A DNA stretch of 64,000 bases from DAMCAP01 sp032059445 (GCA_032059445.1 DAMCAP010000009.1:26022-90021), one strand, 5' to 3'; positions 18,311 to 27,782 are shown, counted from the stretch's first letter. Notes: a model not told the origin generated them from the letters alone. Made by a program: numbers and translations.

Positions 18311-19326
18311 AGCACGGCAACTTAGCAATCTTCGTCCCTCATATCGGATGCCCCAATCAGTGCAGCTTTTGCGACCAGCGGGTGATCTCGGGTAAGGTCG
18401 ATGCGCCTAGTCCGCAGTATGTTTCGGAGCTATGCCGCACTGCTCTGGCTCAGATGGGAGAGCGGGCACATAGCTGCGAAATTGCCTTTTTTGGCGGCAG
18501 CTTTACAGCCATTGACCCTCAATATATGGTATCCTTACTACAGGCCGCCTGTACCTATGTGGGTCCAAGCGGCTTTTTGGGTATACGGATATCCACACGC
18601 CCCGATGCCATCGATGAAGGTATATTAGATATTTTAAAGCAGTATAAGGTAAGCTCAATTGAGCTTGGCGCCCAGTCGATGAATGATCAGGTGCTGCAAA
18701 AAAACCATAGGGGGCATACCAGTCAGGATGTCATCAAAGCAAGTCAAATGATCAAAGCGTATGGGTTTAATCTGGGGCTACAGATGATGCTGGGGCTTGA
18801 TGGTGACACCGAAGAATACGCACTCTCTACTGCTAGTAAAATCATTGAACTGCAACCCGATACAGTGCGGATATACCCCACAATTGTGATCAAAAACACC
18901 CTTCTGGCAGAGCTGCTGGAGCTGGGTGTGTACCACCCCATGATGCTGGAGGAAGCTGTGGTGCTCTGCTCGCAGATCATGGAGCAATTTGAGGAGGCTG
19001 GGATCAGAATCATCCGTGTAGGACTTCATGCCTCCCAAGAGCTCGAATCAGACATGCTGGCGGGGCCATACCACCCTGCCTTCCGTGAGCTGTGTGAAAG
19101 CAGGCTTCTCTTGCAGCGGATCCTTAAATCGTGTGAGGGAAGAGCAAAGGACGCTATGATGACCGTTATGGTTCATCCCAAAGATCTTTCTAAAGTGATA
19201 GGGCAGAAGCGGGCAAACCTCATTAAGCTTCAAGAGTTGGGCTTTCGTGTAACGATTACCGCCGATCTCAGTTGCAAGCAGGGCTTCCCCCAAGTGCTGC
19301 CCATAAGCAGCCTTGAGCGCGAATAG
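18307..19326 (+). CDS. Elp3-like radical SAM protein of the rnc-smc cluster
   Basis: A 339-residue radical SAM protein. It has the CxxxCxxC cluster motif as CPNQCSFC near residue 15, then FFGGSFTAIDP and ISTRPDAID, which resemble the Elp3-like (COG1243-type) group. There is no acetyltransferase domain as in full Elp3. The C-terminal part (about 235-335) matches the extra Radical_SAM_C-type region. Homologues in Clostridia occupy this same place between rnc and smc, but their substrate is not established. ATG overlaps the rnc stop (ATGA). Confidence 0.85.
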   Translation: MKHGNLAIFVPHIGCPNQCSFCDQRVISGKVDAPSPQYVSELCRTALAQMGERAHSCEIAFFGGSFTAIDPQYMVSLLQAACTYVGPSGFLGIRISTRPDAIDEGILDILKQYKVSSIELGAQSMNDQVLQKNHRGHTSQDVIKASQMIKAYGFNLGLQMMLGLDGDTEEYALSTASKIIELQPDTVRIYPTIVIKNTLLAELLELGVYHPMMLEEAVVLCSQIMEQFEEAGIRIIRVGLHASQELESDMLAGPYHPAFRELCESRLLLQRILKSCEGRAKDAMMTVMVHPKDLSKVIGQKRANLIKLQELGFRVTITADLSCKQGFPQVLPISSLERE

Positions 19327-19346
19327 ATGCATTTGGAGGTGTATGT

Positions 19347-22300
19347 GTGAGATTAAAATCTCTTGAAATACAAGGCTTTAAATCCTTCCCCGACCGCACC
19401 AAGTTAGAATTTAACGATGGTATCACGGCGGTCATCGGCCCCAACGGCAGTGGAAAAAGCAACATCGCCGATGCTATCCGCTGGGTTTTGGGGGAGCAAT
19501 CCTCCCGCACCCTAAGAGGCGCCAAAATGGAAGATGTGATCTTTGGCGGTACTCAGCGGCGTAAATCTCAGGGTCTGTGCTCTGTGGTTTTGACAGTAGA
19601 TAATACAGACCGCAGTTTGCCTTTTGAACTAGATGAAGTCTCCATCAACCGCAAGCTTTATCGCTCGGGGGAGAGCGAGTATCGAATCAACGGCACAGCC
19701 GTAAGGCTGAAGGATATCTACGAACTTTTTATGGATACAGGGCTTGGGCGAGATGGTTACTCCATCATCGGCCAGGGTAGAGTTGCTGAGATTGTATCGG
19801 CAAAGAGCAAGGAACGCAGGGAGATTTTTGAGGAGGCGGCAGGGATTTCGAAATTCCGCTATCGCAAAACCGAAGCTGAACGAAAGCTAAACCTTGCGGA
19901 GGATAACATCCTTAGGCTCAAAGATATTTTAAATGAGCTGGCTGCACGGCTGGAGCCCCTCCGCAAGGACGCTCAAAAGGCGGAGAAGTTTGTAGCCCTT
20001 AGCAACAGCAAAAAGGATTTAGAGGTATCTTACTGGCTGTACCAGCTCTCAAAGACCAAGGAGCGGCTGCATAGCTTGGAAGACAGCGTATTGCTTAAGA
20101 AGCAGGCCTTTGAGAGTGCGAAAAATGAGGCAGAGGAGCTGGAGCGGCAAACAGGTGAGAGCCACGAGGAGATGCAGCGGATACTCATAGAGATCGATGA
20201 CCTGCAAAACAGTATAGCCGCATGGCAGCGAGAGCTCTCAGAGGCGCAATCTACACGGGCAGTGCTGGAAAATGACATCGCTCATAATGAGCGCACGATG
20301 GCTGACTTAAGAGATACTCTTAGTCAAAATACTGACTTGATTGGTGCTCTTGGTCGCAGCATTGAGGAGATCACCCTTCAGTCTAATGAAAAGCAAGTGG
20401 CGTATGCCAAGCTCTCAGATGAGATCGAAGCACTACGCCAGCTGATAGAGAGCAATACGCAGCAAAGTAGCAGCCTAGAAGATCAGTTGAGCCTTCTGCG
20501 GCAGCAGCAGGCTCAAGCGCAACGTCAGTCAGAGGCTGCACGACTTGCAATGACCTCCAGCACCGCGGTCCTAAAAGAAACTGAGGGGCAGTTAGAGCGT
20601 TTTATGCAGGAGCTGGCTGTATCAGAGGATAATATCACTCAGATACAGGCCGAAATTAAAGATGCCCAGCAGCTTTTGGAGGAGATAGACCGTAGCATTG
20701 GCCGCAGTATAAATGAGATTAAGGGCTATCAGCTTAAAAAAGATAGCAAGGCAAGGGAACTGGCTGCACTGAGTGGCGAGCGTAACGAATTGATGAGCGC
20801 AGCTGGCGAAAAACGACAGCGTGCCAAGCTGCTCTCAGATATGGATAAAAACATGGAGGGCTTTGGCAACAGCGTAAAATATGTAATGAGCCAAAGCAGG
20901 GCAGGGCGCTTAAGAGGAATCCATGGCCCGGTCTCATCATTAATAAACGTGGCGCAGGATTATACCACTGCAATCGAAATCGCCTTGGGCGGTGGGATGC
21001 AAAACATCGTGGTAGATCACGAGGCAGCTGCCAAAGCGGCAATCCAGATGCTGACAAGCTCAAAGTCTGGGCGTGCAACCTTCTTGCCCATTACCGCCGT
21101 CAAGGGAAGCGAGATGGATACCCGTGGCTTAGAGGAGCAGGAGGGCTATATCGGCCTTGCCAGCAGCTTGGTACAACATGATCCGCAATACAAAGGGATC
21201 ATTGCTAATCTCTTGGGGCGTACAGTGGTTGCCACTGACCTAGACAGTGGTGTAGAGATCGCCAAGAAGAATCATTATAGGTTTCGGATCGTCACGCTGG
21301 ATGGTCAGCTGATCAATAGCTCCGGCTCCATGACAGGCGGTTATATCGCGAAGTCGGCGGGGATTTTGGGCCGGCAGGGAGAGATTGATCGCTTTACCAA
21401 AGAAGCACAGGCATTGGAGGCGCAGGCCGCCAAACTGGAGGAACGAATTGCTGAGCGTACCAGAGAGCTGCGGCAAATCGAGCACCATATAGAGATTGTT
21501 ACCGCCCAAAGCAGAGAGTATAGTGAGGATAAAATCCGCTATCAAGCGGAGCACCGCCGCCTGACGATCGCATTGGAGCAAGCAGTTGTGTTTGGGGAGA
21601 ACGCTAAGCAGGAGCATCAGGCGATCCTTGACAAGATTGCTGCCAATCGCCAGAGTGGTGACGCTTCAAGATTGCTGCTGGAGGGCTTAGAGCAATCTGC
21701 TGCAAGATATGAGGCAGAGCTAATGGCACTGATAAGCCAAAAGCAAAGCCTTAGCCAACAAGCGACAGAGTGTATTGCCAAGCAAAATGAGCTAACAACT
21801 CAGCAACTCCTCTGCAAGAGAGATATAGAGCAACTGGCAGAAAAACGGCAGGAAGCCTCCCTTAAATCCTCTGACAATGACCGTTACCGCAAGGAGCTGG
21901 AGGATAAAATTACCCTGCTAACTGAGCAAAACACCGAAATCAGGGGCAGAATACAATACATAGCACAAAATAAAGGGACAATACTGCAAAAGATCGAAGA
22001 ATCTACCGCCGATATTAGCAGCCTGATGCGTAAGCGTAACAACACTGAGCAGGCAATTAATATGATGCGTAGCCGACAAAAAGAGATCGAGCGGGTAAGG
22101 GATGTAAGCTATCGTGAGCTGGTACAGCAGGAAGAAGCCAAAACTGCGGTGCAGGCTCAGTGTAATGGCTTCGTCAATAGCTTGTGGGAGGAGTACGAGC
22201 TTACCTTATCTCAAGCGCAAGAGATTGCCAAGCCGATCAGTGACCCTGCTGGTGTCAATCGAGAGCTTTTAGAGATCCGCAGCCGGATTAAGACTCTGGG

Positions 22301-22916
22301 CAGCGTCAACCTTGGCGCAATCGAGGAGTATAAAGAGGTTTCGGAGCGGCACAGCTTTTTAGAAGCACAGCTAAAAGACGTAGAGAGGTCAAAGCAGGAG
22401 CTTCTAAAAATGATTGCAGGGCTTACAGAGCAGATGTGTGAAATATTTACTTCTCAGTTTGAGATGATCAATAAAAACTTCCAGCGGGTTTTTGTAGAGC
22501 TGTTTGGAGGGGGCAAGGCGGCTTTGACGCTGACCGAGCCCGAGAATATCTTAGAGAGTGGTATTGAGATTTCAGTACAGCCGCCTGGTAAGCTGATCAA
22601 AAATCTCTCGGCACTTTCGGGCGGTGAGCAGGCATTTGTAGCGATCGCAATTTTCTTTGCGATCCTTAAGGTTAACCCCTCACCCTTCTGCCTGATGGAC
22701 GAAATCGAGGCGGCGCTAGATGATGTAAATGTAGCGAAGTTTGCTAGCTACCTGCGGGGGCTGTGCGATAGCACTCAGTTTATCGCCATCACCCACAGAC
22801 GGGGTACTATGGAAGAAGCGGACGTACTGTATGGCGTAACCATGCAGGAGGATGGTATCTCAAAGCTCTTGGAGCTTAAGGTAAACGAAATTGCAGGCAA
22901 ATACGGGGTAAAATAA
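19347..22916 (+). CDS. smc: Chromosome segregation protein SMC
   Basis: SMC is the ATPase of the condensin-like complex with ScpA and ScpB that organises the chromosome. It has 1189 residues, a typical size. The N-terminal head carries GPNGSGKSNIADAIRWVLGE; coiled coils flank a hinge at roughly 515-650 (GIHGPVSSLINV through the glycine-rich SSGSMTGGYIA). The C-terminal head has the ABC signature LSGGEQAFVAIAI and Walker B FCLMDEIEAALDD. The start is GTG at 19347 with TTGGAGG upstream; the overlapping ATG at 19343 is out of frame. It begins 20 bp after the radical SAM gene. Confidence 0.97.
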   Translation: MRLKSLEIQGFKSFPDRTKLEFNDGITAVIGPNGSGKSNIADAIRWVLGEQSSRTLRGAKMEDVIFGGTQRRKSQGLCSVVLTVDNTDRSLPFELDEVSINRKLYRSGESEYRINGTAVRLKDIYELFMDTGLGRDGYSIIGQGRVAEIVSAKSKERREIFEEAAGISKFRYRKTEAERKLNLAEDNILRLKDILNELAARLEPLRKDAQKAEKFVALSNSKKDLEVSYWLYQLSKTKERLHSLEDSVLLKKQAFESAKNEAEELERQTGESHEEMQRILIEIDDLQNSIAAWQRELSEAQSTRAVLENDIAHNERTMADLRDTLSQNTDLIGALGRSIEEITLQSNEKQVAYAKLSDEIEALRQLIESNTQQSSSLEDQLSLLRQQQAQAQRQSEAARLAMTSSTAVLKETEGQLERFMQELAVSEDNITQIQAEIKDAQQLLEEIDRSIGRSINEIKGYQLKKDSKARELAALSGERNELMSAAGEKRQRAKLLSDMDKNMEGFGNSVKYVMSQSRAGRLRGIHGPVSSLINVAQDYTTAIEIALGGGMQNIVVDHEAAAKAAIQMLTSSKSGRATFLPITAVKGSEMDTRGLEEQEGYIGLASSLVQHDPQYKGIIANLLGRTVVATDLDSGVEIAKKNHYRFRIVTLDGQLINSSGSMTGGYIAKSAGILGRQGEIDRFTKEAQALEAQAAKLEERIAERTRELRQIEHHIEIVTAQSREYSEDKIRYQAEHRRLTIALEQAVVFGENAKQEHQAILDKIAANRQSGDASRLLLEGLEQSAARYEAELMALISQKQSLSQQATECIAKQNELTTQQLLCKRDIEQLAEKRQEASLKSSDNDRYRKELEDKITLLTEQNTEIRGRIQYIAQNKGTILQKIEESTADISSLMRKRNNTEQAINMMRSRQKEIERVRDVSYRELVQQEEAKTAVQAQCNGFVNSLWEEYELTLSQAQEIAKPISDPAGVNRELLEIRSRIKTLGSVNLGAIEEYKEVSERHSFLEAQLKDVERSKQELLKMIAGLTEQMCEIFTSQFEMINKNFQRVFVELFGGGKAALTLTEPENILESGIEISVQPPGKLIKNLSALSGGEQAFVAIAIFFAILKVNPSPFCLMDEIEAALDDVNVAKFASYLRGLCDSTQFIAITHRRGTMEEADVLYGVTMQEDGISKLLELKVNEIAGKYGVK

Positions 22917-23160
22917 TCGTAAGCGGTTAAATACGATTTGCTTATAGTTTCGATGCTCGAGAGCTTACTCTAAAAGCTATCTTTAGATGCTTTCTCTGGG
23001 TGATCAAGCTGAAAGATTGTTTTTGTAGGGCTAATTGGATCAAATTTAAGGTATGATAGATGTAAGGAATCATCTATAATTTTTCTTGCCAGCCCTATGG
23101 GCAGAGGCATGTAAATCATTCTCTTTACTCAAGATCTATTTATAATAAAGGAGAATACCA
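22917..23160 (+). other. smc-ftsY intergenic region
   Basis: A 244-bp AT-rich stretch with no gene. The only structure of note is a 7-bp stem, ATAGATG (23056-23062) with CATCTAT (23071-23077), followed by AATTTTTC, a weak terminator candidate. AAAGGAG just before 23161 is the ftsY ribosome site. No convincing promoter for ftsY was found. Confidence 0.4.
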
Positions 23161-24057
23161 ATGGGCTTTTTTGATAAAATCGGTGCCAGCCTTAAGAAGC
23201 TGGGTGCGATAACCGGGGTTACAACAGTAATCACCGAGGAGTATTATGAGGAGCTGGAGGAGCAGCTGATCACCGCCGATGTGGGGATGGACACCTCTAT
23301 GCGGATCGTTGCGGAGCTGCGCAAACGCACCAAGCAGCAGGGTATCACCGATGGGGCAAAGGTAAAGCCAATCTTAAAATCGATTGTCGCTGAAATGATG
23401 ACACCCCCTCCACAGGAGCAGGAGCTAGCTACCCCTCAGGTAATTATGATGATCGGGGTCAATGGTGTGGGCAAGACTACCACCATTGGTAAGCTCTCTG
23501 CAGCCTTTAAGCGGGAGGGTAAAAAGGTAGTGCTGGCAGCAGCCGATACCTTCCGTGCGGCAGCAATTGAGCAGCTGGTCATCTGGGGGGAGCGCACCGG
23601 TTGCGAGGTGATCCGCCATGAGCAGGGCTCCGACCCTGCGGCGGTGATATACGACGCCATTTCAGCCGGCAAAGCAAGAAAAGCGGATTATATTATCTGT
23701 GATACAGCGGGCAGGCTTCATAACAAAAAACACCTGATGGATGAGCTCTCAAAGATCAGGCGGGTAGTTTCGCGTGAGTTGCCCGACCACAACCCAGAGG
23801 TATTGCTTGTGGTGGATGCTACCACTGGGCAAAATGCCGTGAACCAAGCCCGTCAGTTTAAAGAAGCTGCCGATATTACCGGCATTGTTTTGACCAAGCT
23901 TGATGGCACTGCCAAAGGCGGTGTGGTTATAGGAATCATGGAAGAAGTAGGGGTGCCAGTAAAGTATGTAGGAGTGGGCGAGGGGGTAAACGATCTCTAT
24001 CCATTTGACCCTATGGGCTTTGCTGATGCCTTGTTTGGAGATAACGATGGGAAGTAG
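23161..24057 (+). CDS. ftsY: Signal recognition particle receptor FtsY
   Basis: FtsY is the SRP receptor GTPase that delivers ribosomes to the translocon with Ffh. The 298 residues hold the N domain (about 1-85) and the G domain with GVNGVGKTTTIGKLSAAF (G1, near 96), DTFRAAAIEQL, CDTAGRLHNKKHLM (G3) and TKLDGTAKGG (G4). The long acidic N-terminal extension of enterobacterial FtsY is absent, as in most Firmicutes. The stop overlaps the rdgB start by 11 bp. The ylxM-ffh pair often found after ftsY is not here. Confidence 0.97.
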   Translation: MGFFDKIGASLKKLGAITGVTTVITEEYYEELEEQLITADVGMDTSMRIVAELRKRTKQQGITDGAKVKPILKSIVAEMMTPPPQEQELATPQVIMMIGVNGVGKTTTIGKLSAAFKREGKKVVLAAADTFRAAAIEQLVIWGERTGCEVIRHEQGSDPAAVIYDAISAGKARKADYIICDTAGRLHNKKHLMDELSKIRRVVSRELPDHNPEVLLVVDATTGQNAVNQARQFKEAADITGIVLTKLDGTAKGGVVIGIMEEVGVPVKYVGVGEGVNDLYPFDPMGFADALFGDNDGK

Positions 24058-24637
24058 ACAGCTTACTGTAGCAAGCAAAAATCAAGGAAAGCTCAAGGAG
24101 TTTAAGCGAATTTTGGAGCCTCTGGGATTTGCGGTGCAAAGCATGGCGGAAGCAGGCATCACAGAGGATATCATAGAGGACGGCAAGACCTTTGTAGACA
24201 ATGCGGTGATCAAGGCGATGGCAATCCATCGGCTAACGGGGGGCTATGCCATAGCTGATGACTCAGGGCTTTGTATCGATGCCCTTGACGGAGCACCGGG
24301 AGTATACTCCGCCAGATTTCTCGGGGAGGATACCCCTTATACCATCAAAAATGCCAAGGTGATTGAGATGCTAAAGGACATATCACCTAAAAACAGAACG
24401 GCACGCTTTGTCTCGGCAATTGCCTATGTAACTGAGGACGGAGAATGTCAGGTGTATGAAGGCATATGCGAGGGTTACATTGGCTATGAGGCGAGAGGGG
24501 AGCGGGGCTTCGGCTATGATCCTATTTTTATGGTAGGGGATCAGTCATATTCCGAGCTGACCGATGCCCAGAAGGATCGTATCAGCCATCGTGGCAAGGC
24601 ACTAGCTGCTTTTTACCAAGGGATAAATGCGAAATAA
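24047..24637 (+). CDS. rdgB: XTP/dITP pyrophosphatase (RdgB/HAM1 family)
   Basis: This enzyme cleans the nucleotide pool by hydrolysing dITP, XTP and ITP to monophosphates. The ATG at 24047 (GGAG at 24037-24040) gives 196 residues starting MGSRQLTVASKNQGKLKEF; an in-frame ATG at 24005 lies deep in ftsY and is rejected. Motifs are SKNQGKLKEFK, the acidic site AIADDSGLCIDALDGAPGVY near 70, and GERGFGYDPIF near 150 with SHRGKA near the end. Translationally coupled to ftsY. Confidence 0.95.
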   Translation: MGSRQLTVASKNQGKLKEFKRILEPLGFAVQSMAEAGITEDIIEDGKTFVDNAVIKAMAIHRLTGGYAIADDSGLCIDALDGAPGVYSARFLGEDTPYTIKNAKVIEMLKDISPKNRTARFVSAIAYVTEDGECQVYEGICEGYIGYEARGERGFGYDPIFMVGDQSYSELTDAQKDRISHRGKALAAFYQGINAK

Positions 24638-24667
24638 CACCGAGGGCTTAAATATCTTTTTACCTAC

Positions 24668-24691
24668 TATCGACAAAAGAACGTGTCGATA
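24668..24691 (+). repeat. Perfect hairpin between rdgB and yhbY
   Basis: TATCGACA (24668-24675) and TGTCGATA (24684-24691) form an 8-bp perfect inverted repeat with an 8-base loop, followed by TCTCAATTTTTA. It may end the rdgB transcript. Each arm also matches 6 of 7 bases of the Spo0A box TGTCGAA, so an operator role is a weaker alternative. Confidence 0.5.
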
Positions 24692-24712
24692 TCTCAATTT
24701 TTACACAAGCCC

Positions 24713-24741
24713 TTGTAAAAGTTAGATTATTTTGCTAAAAT
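24713..24741 (+). promoter_or_regulatory. Promoter of the yhbY-nadD/yqeK-lcp-rsfS-leuS operon
   Basis: TTGTAA (24713-24718), 17-base spacer and TAAAAT (24736-24741) with an extended -10 TGC. It lies 38 bp before yhbY and after the hairpin at 24668-24691, marking a new transcription unit. Confidence 0.7.
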
Positions 24742-24778
24742 ATTAGACTATACACTTGTTGTGTATATAGGAGGATTA

Positions 24779-25072
24779 ATGGAACTTACTTCAAAACAAA
24801 GAGCCTGTCTTAGAGGGCTTGCAAATCCCTTGGATACCATTGTACAGATCGGCAAAAATCCTGTTTCACCTGAGCTGGTCAAGCAGGTTGATGACGCATT
24901 GACTGCAAGAGAGCTGATTAAGCTTCGGGTACTAAATAATTCTATGTATTCTGCCAGAGAGGCTGCCGCAGAGCTAGCGGAGGCTACACATTCCGCAGTG
25001 GTGCAGGTAATCGGTACAAAGTTTGTACTTTACCGCCCCAACCGCAAGAAGCCAGTCATCGTTTTAGACTAA
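24779..25072 (+). CDS. yhbY: CRM-domain RNA-binding protein YhbY/YqeI
   Basis: A 97-residue ribosome-assembly RNA-binding protein of the CRM (YhbY) family. It starts MELTSKQRACLRGLAN and contains the GxxG-type loop QIGKNPVSPELV, then the RELIKLRVLNNS strand. The ATG at 24779 follows TAGGAGGATTA; an in-frame GTG at 24761 overlaps the ribosome site and is rejected. In Bacillus the gene (yqeI) also precedes nadD and yqeK, so the context supports the call. Confidence 0.93.
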   Translation: MELTSKQRACLRGLANPLDTIVQIGKNPVSPELVKQVDDALTARELIKLRVLNNSMYSAREAAAELAEATHSAVVQVIGTKFVLYRPNRKKPVIVLD

Positions 25073-25105
25073 TATCATTAGCCTACAAAGGAGGTGGCCG
25101 ATTCG

Positions 25106-26275
25106 ATGAAGATCGGAGTATACGGCGGCACCTTTAATCCCATACATTTGGGGCACGTGGCGCTGGCAAAAAGCTGCGCAGATGCTTTGGGCTTAGATCA
25201 AGTGATCTTTATCCCTACCTACTCACCACCCCATAAGGCGGGAGAGGGGATTGCGCAGGCTTACCACCGCATGAATCTTTGCAGGCTGGCGGTGGAAGAT
25301 GAGCCGAGATTTATGGTCAGCGATATTGAAGTTAACCGCAAAGGGGTCAGCTATACTGTTGATACCCTGCGGGCACTTAAAGGACAATATCCTGACGCAG
25401 TGCTCTACCTCATCATGGGCAGCGATATGTACTTTACAATCGAGCAATGGCGCAGCTACGAAGAGATTTTAAGGCTAGCCATCGTGGTGACTGCTTCGAG
25501 AGAAGCAGGGGAGCTTGCAAAGCTGCAAACCAAGCAAGAGCAGCTGCATACCAAGGGTTTTGATAGTATCGTGCTTGACAATGAGGTTGTGGAGGTATCT
25601 TCCACTCAGCTTCGAGAACATATGAATCCGGAGCTGCTCGACCCTAAGGTCCTTGCGTACATCCACCAAAATAGCCTCTATGGCTATCAAGATCAGCCTT
25701 ACCTCTATGACACCCAGCTTATTGCAAATATAGTTGGAGGATTGCTGGGGGATGAGCGCTATCATCATTCTCAGATGGTTGCGAAAGCTGCTGCGGGGCT
25801 GGCAGAGCATTACGGATTAAATGCTCATCATGCCTATGTCGCAGGGCTGATACATGATGTATGCAAAGAAATGACAAGCGATCAGATGCAGAGCTTATTG
25901 CAAGGCGGAGAATGGCTAAATGAGCCTGCTTTTTATCGTCAGCCACATATCTGGCATGGCTTTGCTGCTGCGATTTTTATACAGCGTGAATTAAAGATAT
26001 ACAACCATCAAATAATAGAGGCAGTGCGGTTTCACACCACAGGCCGAGCAGAGATGTCGGAGTTTGAAAAAATCATCTTTTTAGCGGATTTGATTTCGGA
26101 TGACCGGGTATATGCAGATGTAGGCCATCTTCGGCAGATCTGCTATCGAAATCTCGATGAAGGGCTGGCTTTTGCTCTACAATATATCTTATCGACGCTA
26201 ACAGCCAAAGCTGCCCCCCTGTATAGTGAAACCGTCAAAGCATACAATCAGTACATGGAGTTTTATAAAGCTTGA
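25106..26275 (+). CDS. nadD: NadD-YqeK fusion: nicotinate-nucleotide adenylyltransferase plus HD hydrolase
   Basis: One open frame of 389 residues joins two proteins that are separate in Bacillus. Residues 1 to about 198 are NadD, which adenylates nicotinate mononucleotide for NAD synthesis: GVYGGTFNPIHLGH (nucleotide-binding HxGH), SPPHK, MGSDMY and VSSTQLREHM. Residues from about 205 on are YqeK, an HD-domain hydrolase that in characterised members cleaves diadenosine tetraphosphate: HHSQMVAKAA and LIHDVCKEM supply the metal His/Asp, with FHTTGRAEMSEFEKIIFLADLI near 320. The ATG at 25106 gives the family start MKIGVYGG. The reading frame is continuous without N, so the fusion looks real. 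It sits between yhbY and lcp as the separate genes would. Confidence 0.95.
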   Translation: MKIGVYGGTFNPIHLGHVALAKSCADALGLDQVIFIPTYSPPHKAGEGIAQAYHRMNLCRLAVEDEPRFMVSDIEVNRKGVSYTVDTLRALKGQYPDAVLYLIMGSDMYFTIEQWRSYEEILRLAIVVTASREAGELAKLQTKQEQLHTKGFDSIVLDNEVVEVSSTQLREHMNPELLDPKVLAYIHQNSLYGYQDQPYLYDTQLIANIVGGLLGDERYHHSQMVAKAAAGLAEHYGLNAHHAYVAGLIHDVCKEMTSDQMQSLLQGGEWLNEPAFYRQPHIWHGFAAAIFIQRELKIYNHQIIEAVRFHTTGRAEMSEFEKIIFLADLISDDRVYADVGHLRQICYRNLDEGLAFALQYILSTLTAKAAPLYSETVKAYNQYMEFYKA

Positions 26276-26308
26276 TGATCCTGCTTGTAGTTTTTGGAGG
26301 CTGTTTCT

Positions 26309-27364
26309 ATGCAGGTTTTGACCAAAAGGGTTTTACTCATCTCGGCGATGTCGATTACCAGCTTTGCTGTGGCTGCCGCCGCAGTTTCATTTCATAAAGC
26401 ACCTCAGCTCCCCCCGTCATTGACCCCGCAACCCATCAATCAGACTCAGCAAAAGACCAATCCCGAAGCTGCCGTAGATGTACCCCAGACAGCTGGGCTA
26501 GATGGTGATATTACCATCCTTGCCTGTGGGACAGACGGGTCAGATAATCTGACAGATGTAGTGGCGCTCATTAGGGTAGATGGGCAAAATGGCAAGGTAT
26601 ATGCGTTGCAGATCCCCAGAGATACTTTTATCGGTAAGCAATATCCCACCGGGAAGATCAACAGCATCTATAAAGGCAATAGCCATGATAAAACCATCAA
26701 GGAGCTCAAGTCGGTCATTGAGGCCCAGCTAAAAGTACCCATCGACCGCTATGTGTTGGTGAGCCTTGATACAGTAAAGCGGGCTGTAGATGAAATCGGT
26801 GGTGTGCGGATGGAGATACCCGAGCAGATCAATTATCTCCCCGGTAAGGTACTATATCCAGGCGAGCAGCTCTTAGATGGGGATAAATCCATCTGGGTGA
26901 TCCGCCATCGGCAGGGTTATCTCAATGGGGACATCGATAGGCTGGATATGCAAAAGCAATTCGTCCTATCTGCGCTATCTTCCGCCAAGAAGCTAGGCAA
27001 GCTAAAAGCTGTAACCACAGCCGTGAAGCTGTTGCCGCTGGTCAAGACAGATATCGCACTGACTGAGGGGGCCTCAATCGTGAGCACACTGATGGACTTT
27101 GGTGCTGAAGATATTAAAACGGCAGTATTGCCCGGCTATGGCACCTATTTTTATAGCTATGCTGTGTATGTACCCAATAGGCAAGAGCTTACACCGATCA
27201 TCAATGAGTTTTTTAGGGTGGATTCCCCGATAACACACGACCAACTGGCAACGGTGTACCCTCCCAAAGAGGAGAAACCAAAGGTCGTACCTAAGGTGGT
27301 AAGCCCCTCTATAATAGATGAACCATCAACGGGCGGTCTTGATTATAGCTGGGATTTCGGGTAA
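26309..27364 (+). CDS. LytR-CpsA-Psr (LCP) family cell-wall glycopolymer ligase
   Basis: LCP proteins transfer polyprenyl-linked glycopolymers to peptidoglycan outside the membrane. The 351 residues have an N-terminal membrane segment (about 7-28) and an extracytoplasmic LCP domain: ACGTDGSDNLTD near 65, LQIPRDTFIG near 95, GKINSIY, IGGVRMEIP and the pyrophosphate-site stretch VIRHRQGYLNGDIDRLDMQK near 200. A proline-rich tail follows from about 320. The start ATG 26309 lies 8 bases after GGAGG. It is inside the yhbY-leuS operon, where an LCP gene next to nadD-yqeK and rsfS recurs in Clostridia. Confidence 0.92.
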   Translation: MQVLTKRVLLISAMSITSFAVAAAAVSFHKAPQLPPSLTPQPINQTQQKTNPEAAVDVPQTAGLDGDITILACGTDGSDNLTDVVALIRVDGQNGKVYALQIPRDTFIGKQYPTGKINSIYKGNSHDKTIKELKSVIEAQLKVPIDRYVLVSLDTVKRAVDEIGGVRMEIPEQINYLPGKVLYPGEQLLDGDKSIWVIRHRQGYLNGDIDRLDMQKQFVLSALSSAKKLGKLKAVTTAVKLLPLVKTDIALTEGASIVSTLMDFGAEDIKTAVLPGYGTYFYSYAVYVPNRQELTPIINEFFRVDSPITHDQLATVYPPKEEKPKVVPKVVSPSIIDEPSTGGLDYSWDFG

Positions 27365-27443
27365 GGATTAACTTCTTACTGGATAAAGGCTATGCAAGGC
27401 GCTCGACCAAATACTATACAACATCAAAAGGAGTGACAATCAA

Positions 27444-27782
27444 ATGACTTCACTGGATAAGGCGAAACTGGTAGCACAGGTATTGGATGACAAAAAAGCT
27501 ACCGATGTAAAGATACTCGAAGTAACCAAGAAGACAAGCCTTGGCGATTACTTCGTGATCGCAACAGGTACCAGCACCACCCACGTCAGATCTCTCAGTG
27601 ACGATGTAGACGAAGCCCTCACAAAGCAGGGGCAGGAGCCAAAGCGGATAGAAGGCTATCAGTCGCAATCGTGGATCCTGATGGATTACTACGATGTAAT
27701 CGTTCATATCTTCCAGAAGGAAACTAGAGAGTTTTATTCGCTTGAGCGACTGTGGGCAGATGCTCCCGTAGTGGAGCTTTAA
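27444..27782 (+). CDS. rsfS: Ribosomal silencing factor RsfS
   Basis: RsfS binds L14 and stops 30S and 50S joining during starvation. The 112 residues are standard: VLDDKKATDVKILEV, SLGDYFVIATGTSTTHVRSL and the C-terminal WILMDYYDVIVHIFQ. ATG after AAAGGAGTGACAATCAA. It lies 79 bp after lcp and 78 bp before leuS; the gap to leuS holds a small CCCTGC/GCAGGG hairpin without a T run. Confidence 0.96.
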   Translation: MTSLDKAKLVAQVLDDKKATDVKILEVTKKTSLGDYFVIATGTSTTHVRSLSDDVDEALTKQGQEPKRIEGYQSQSWILMDYYDVIVHIFQKETREFYSLERLWADAPVVEL

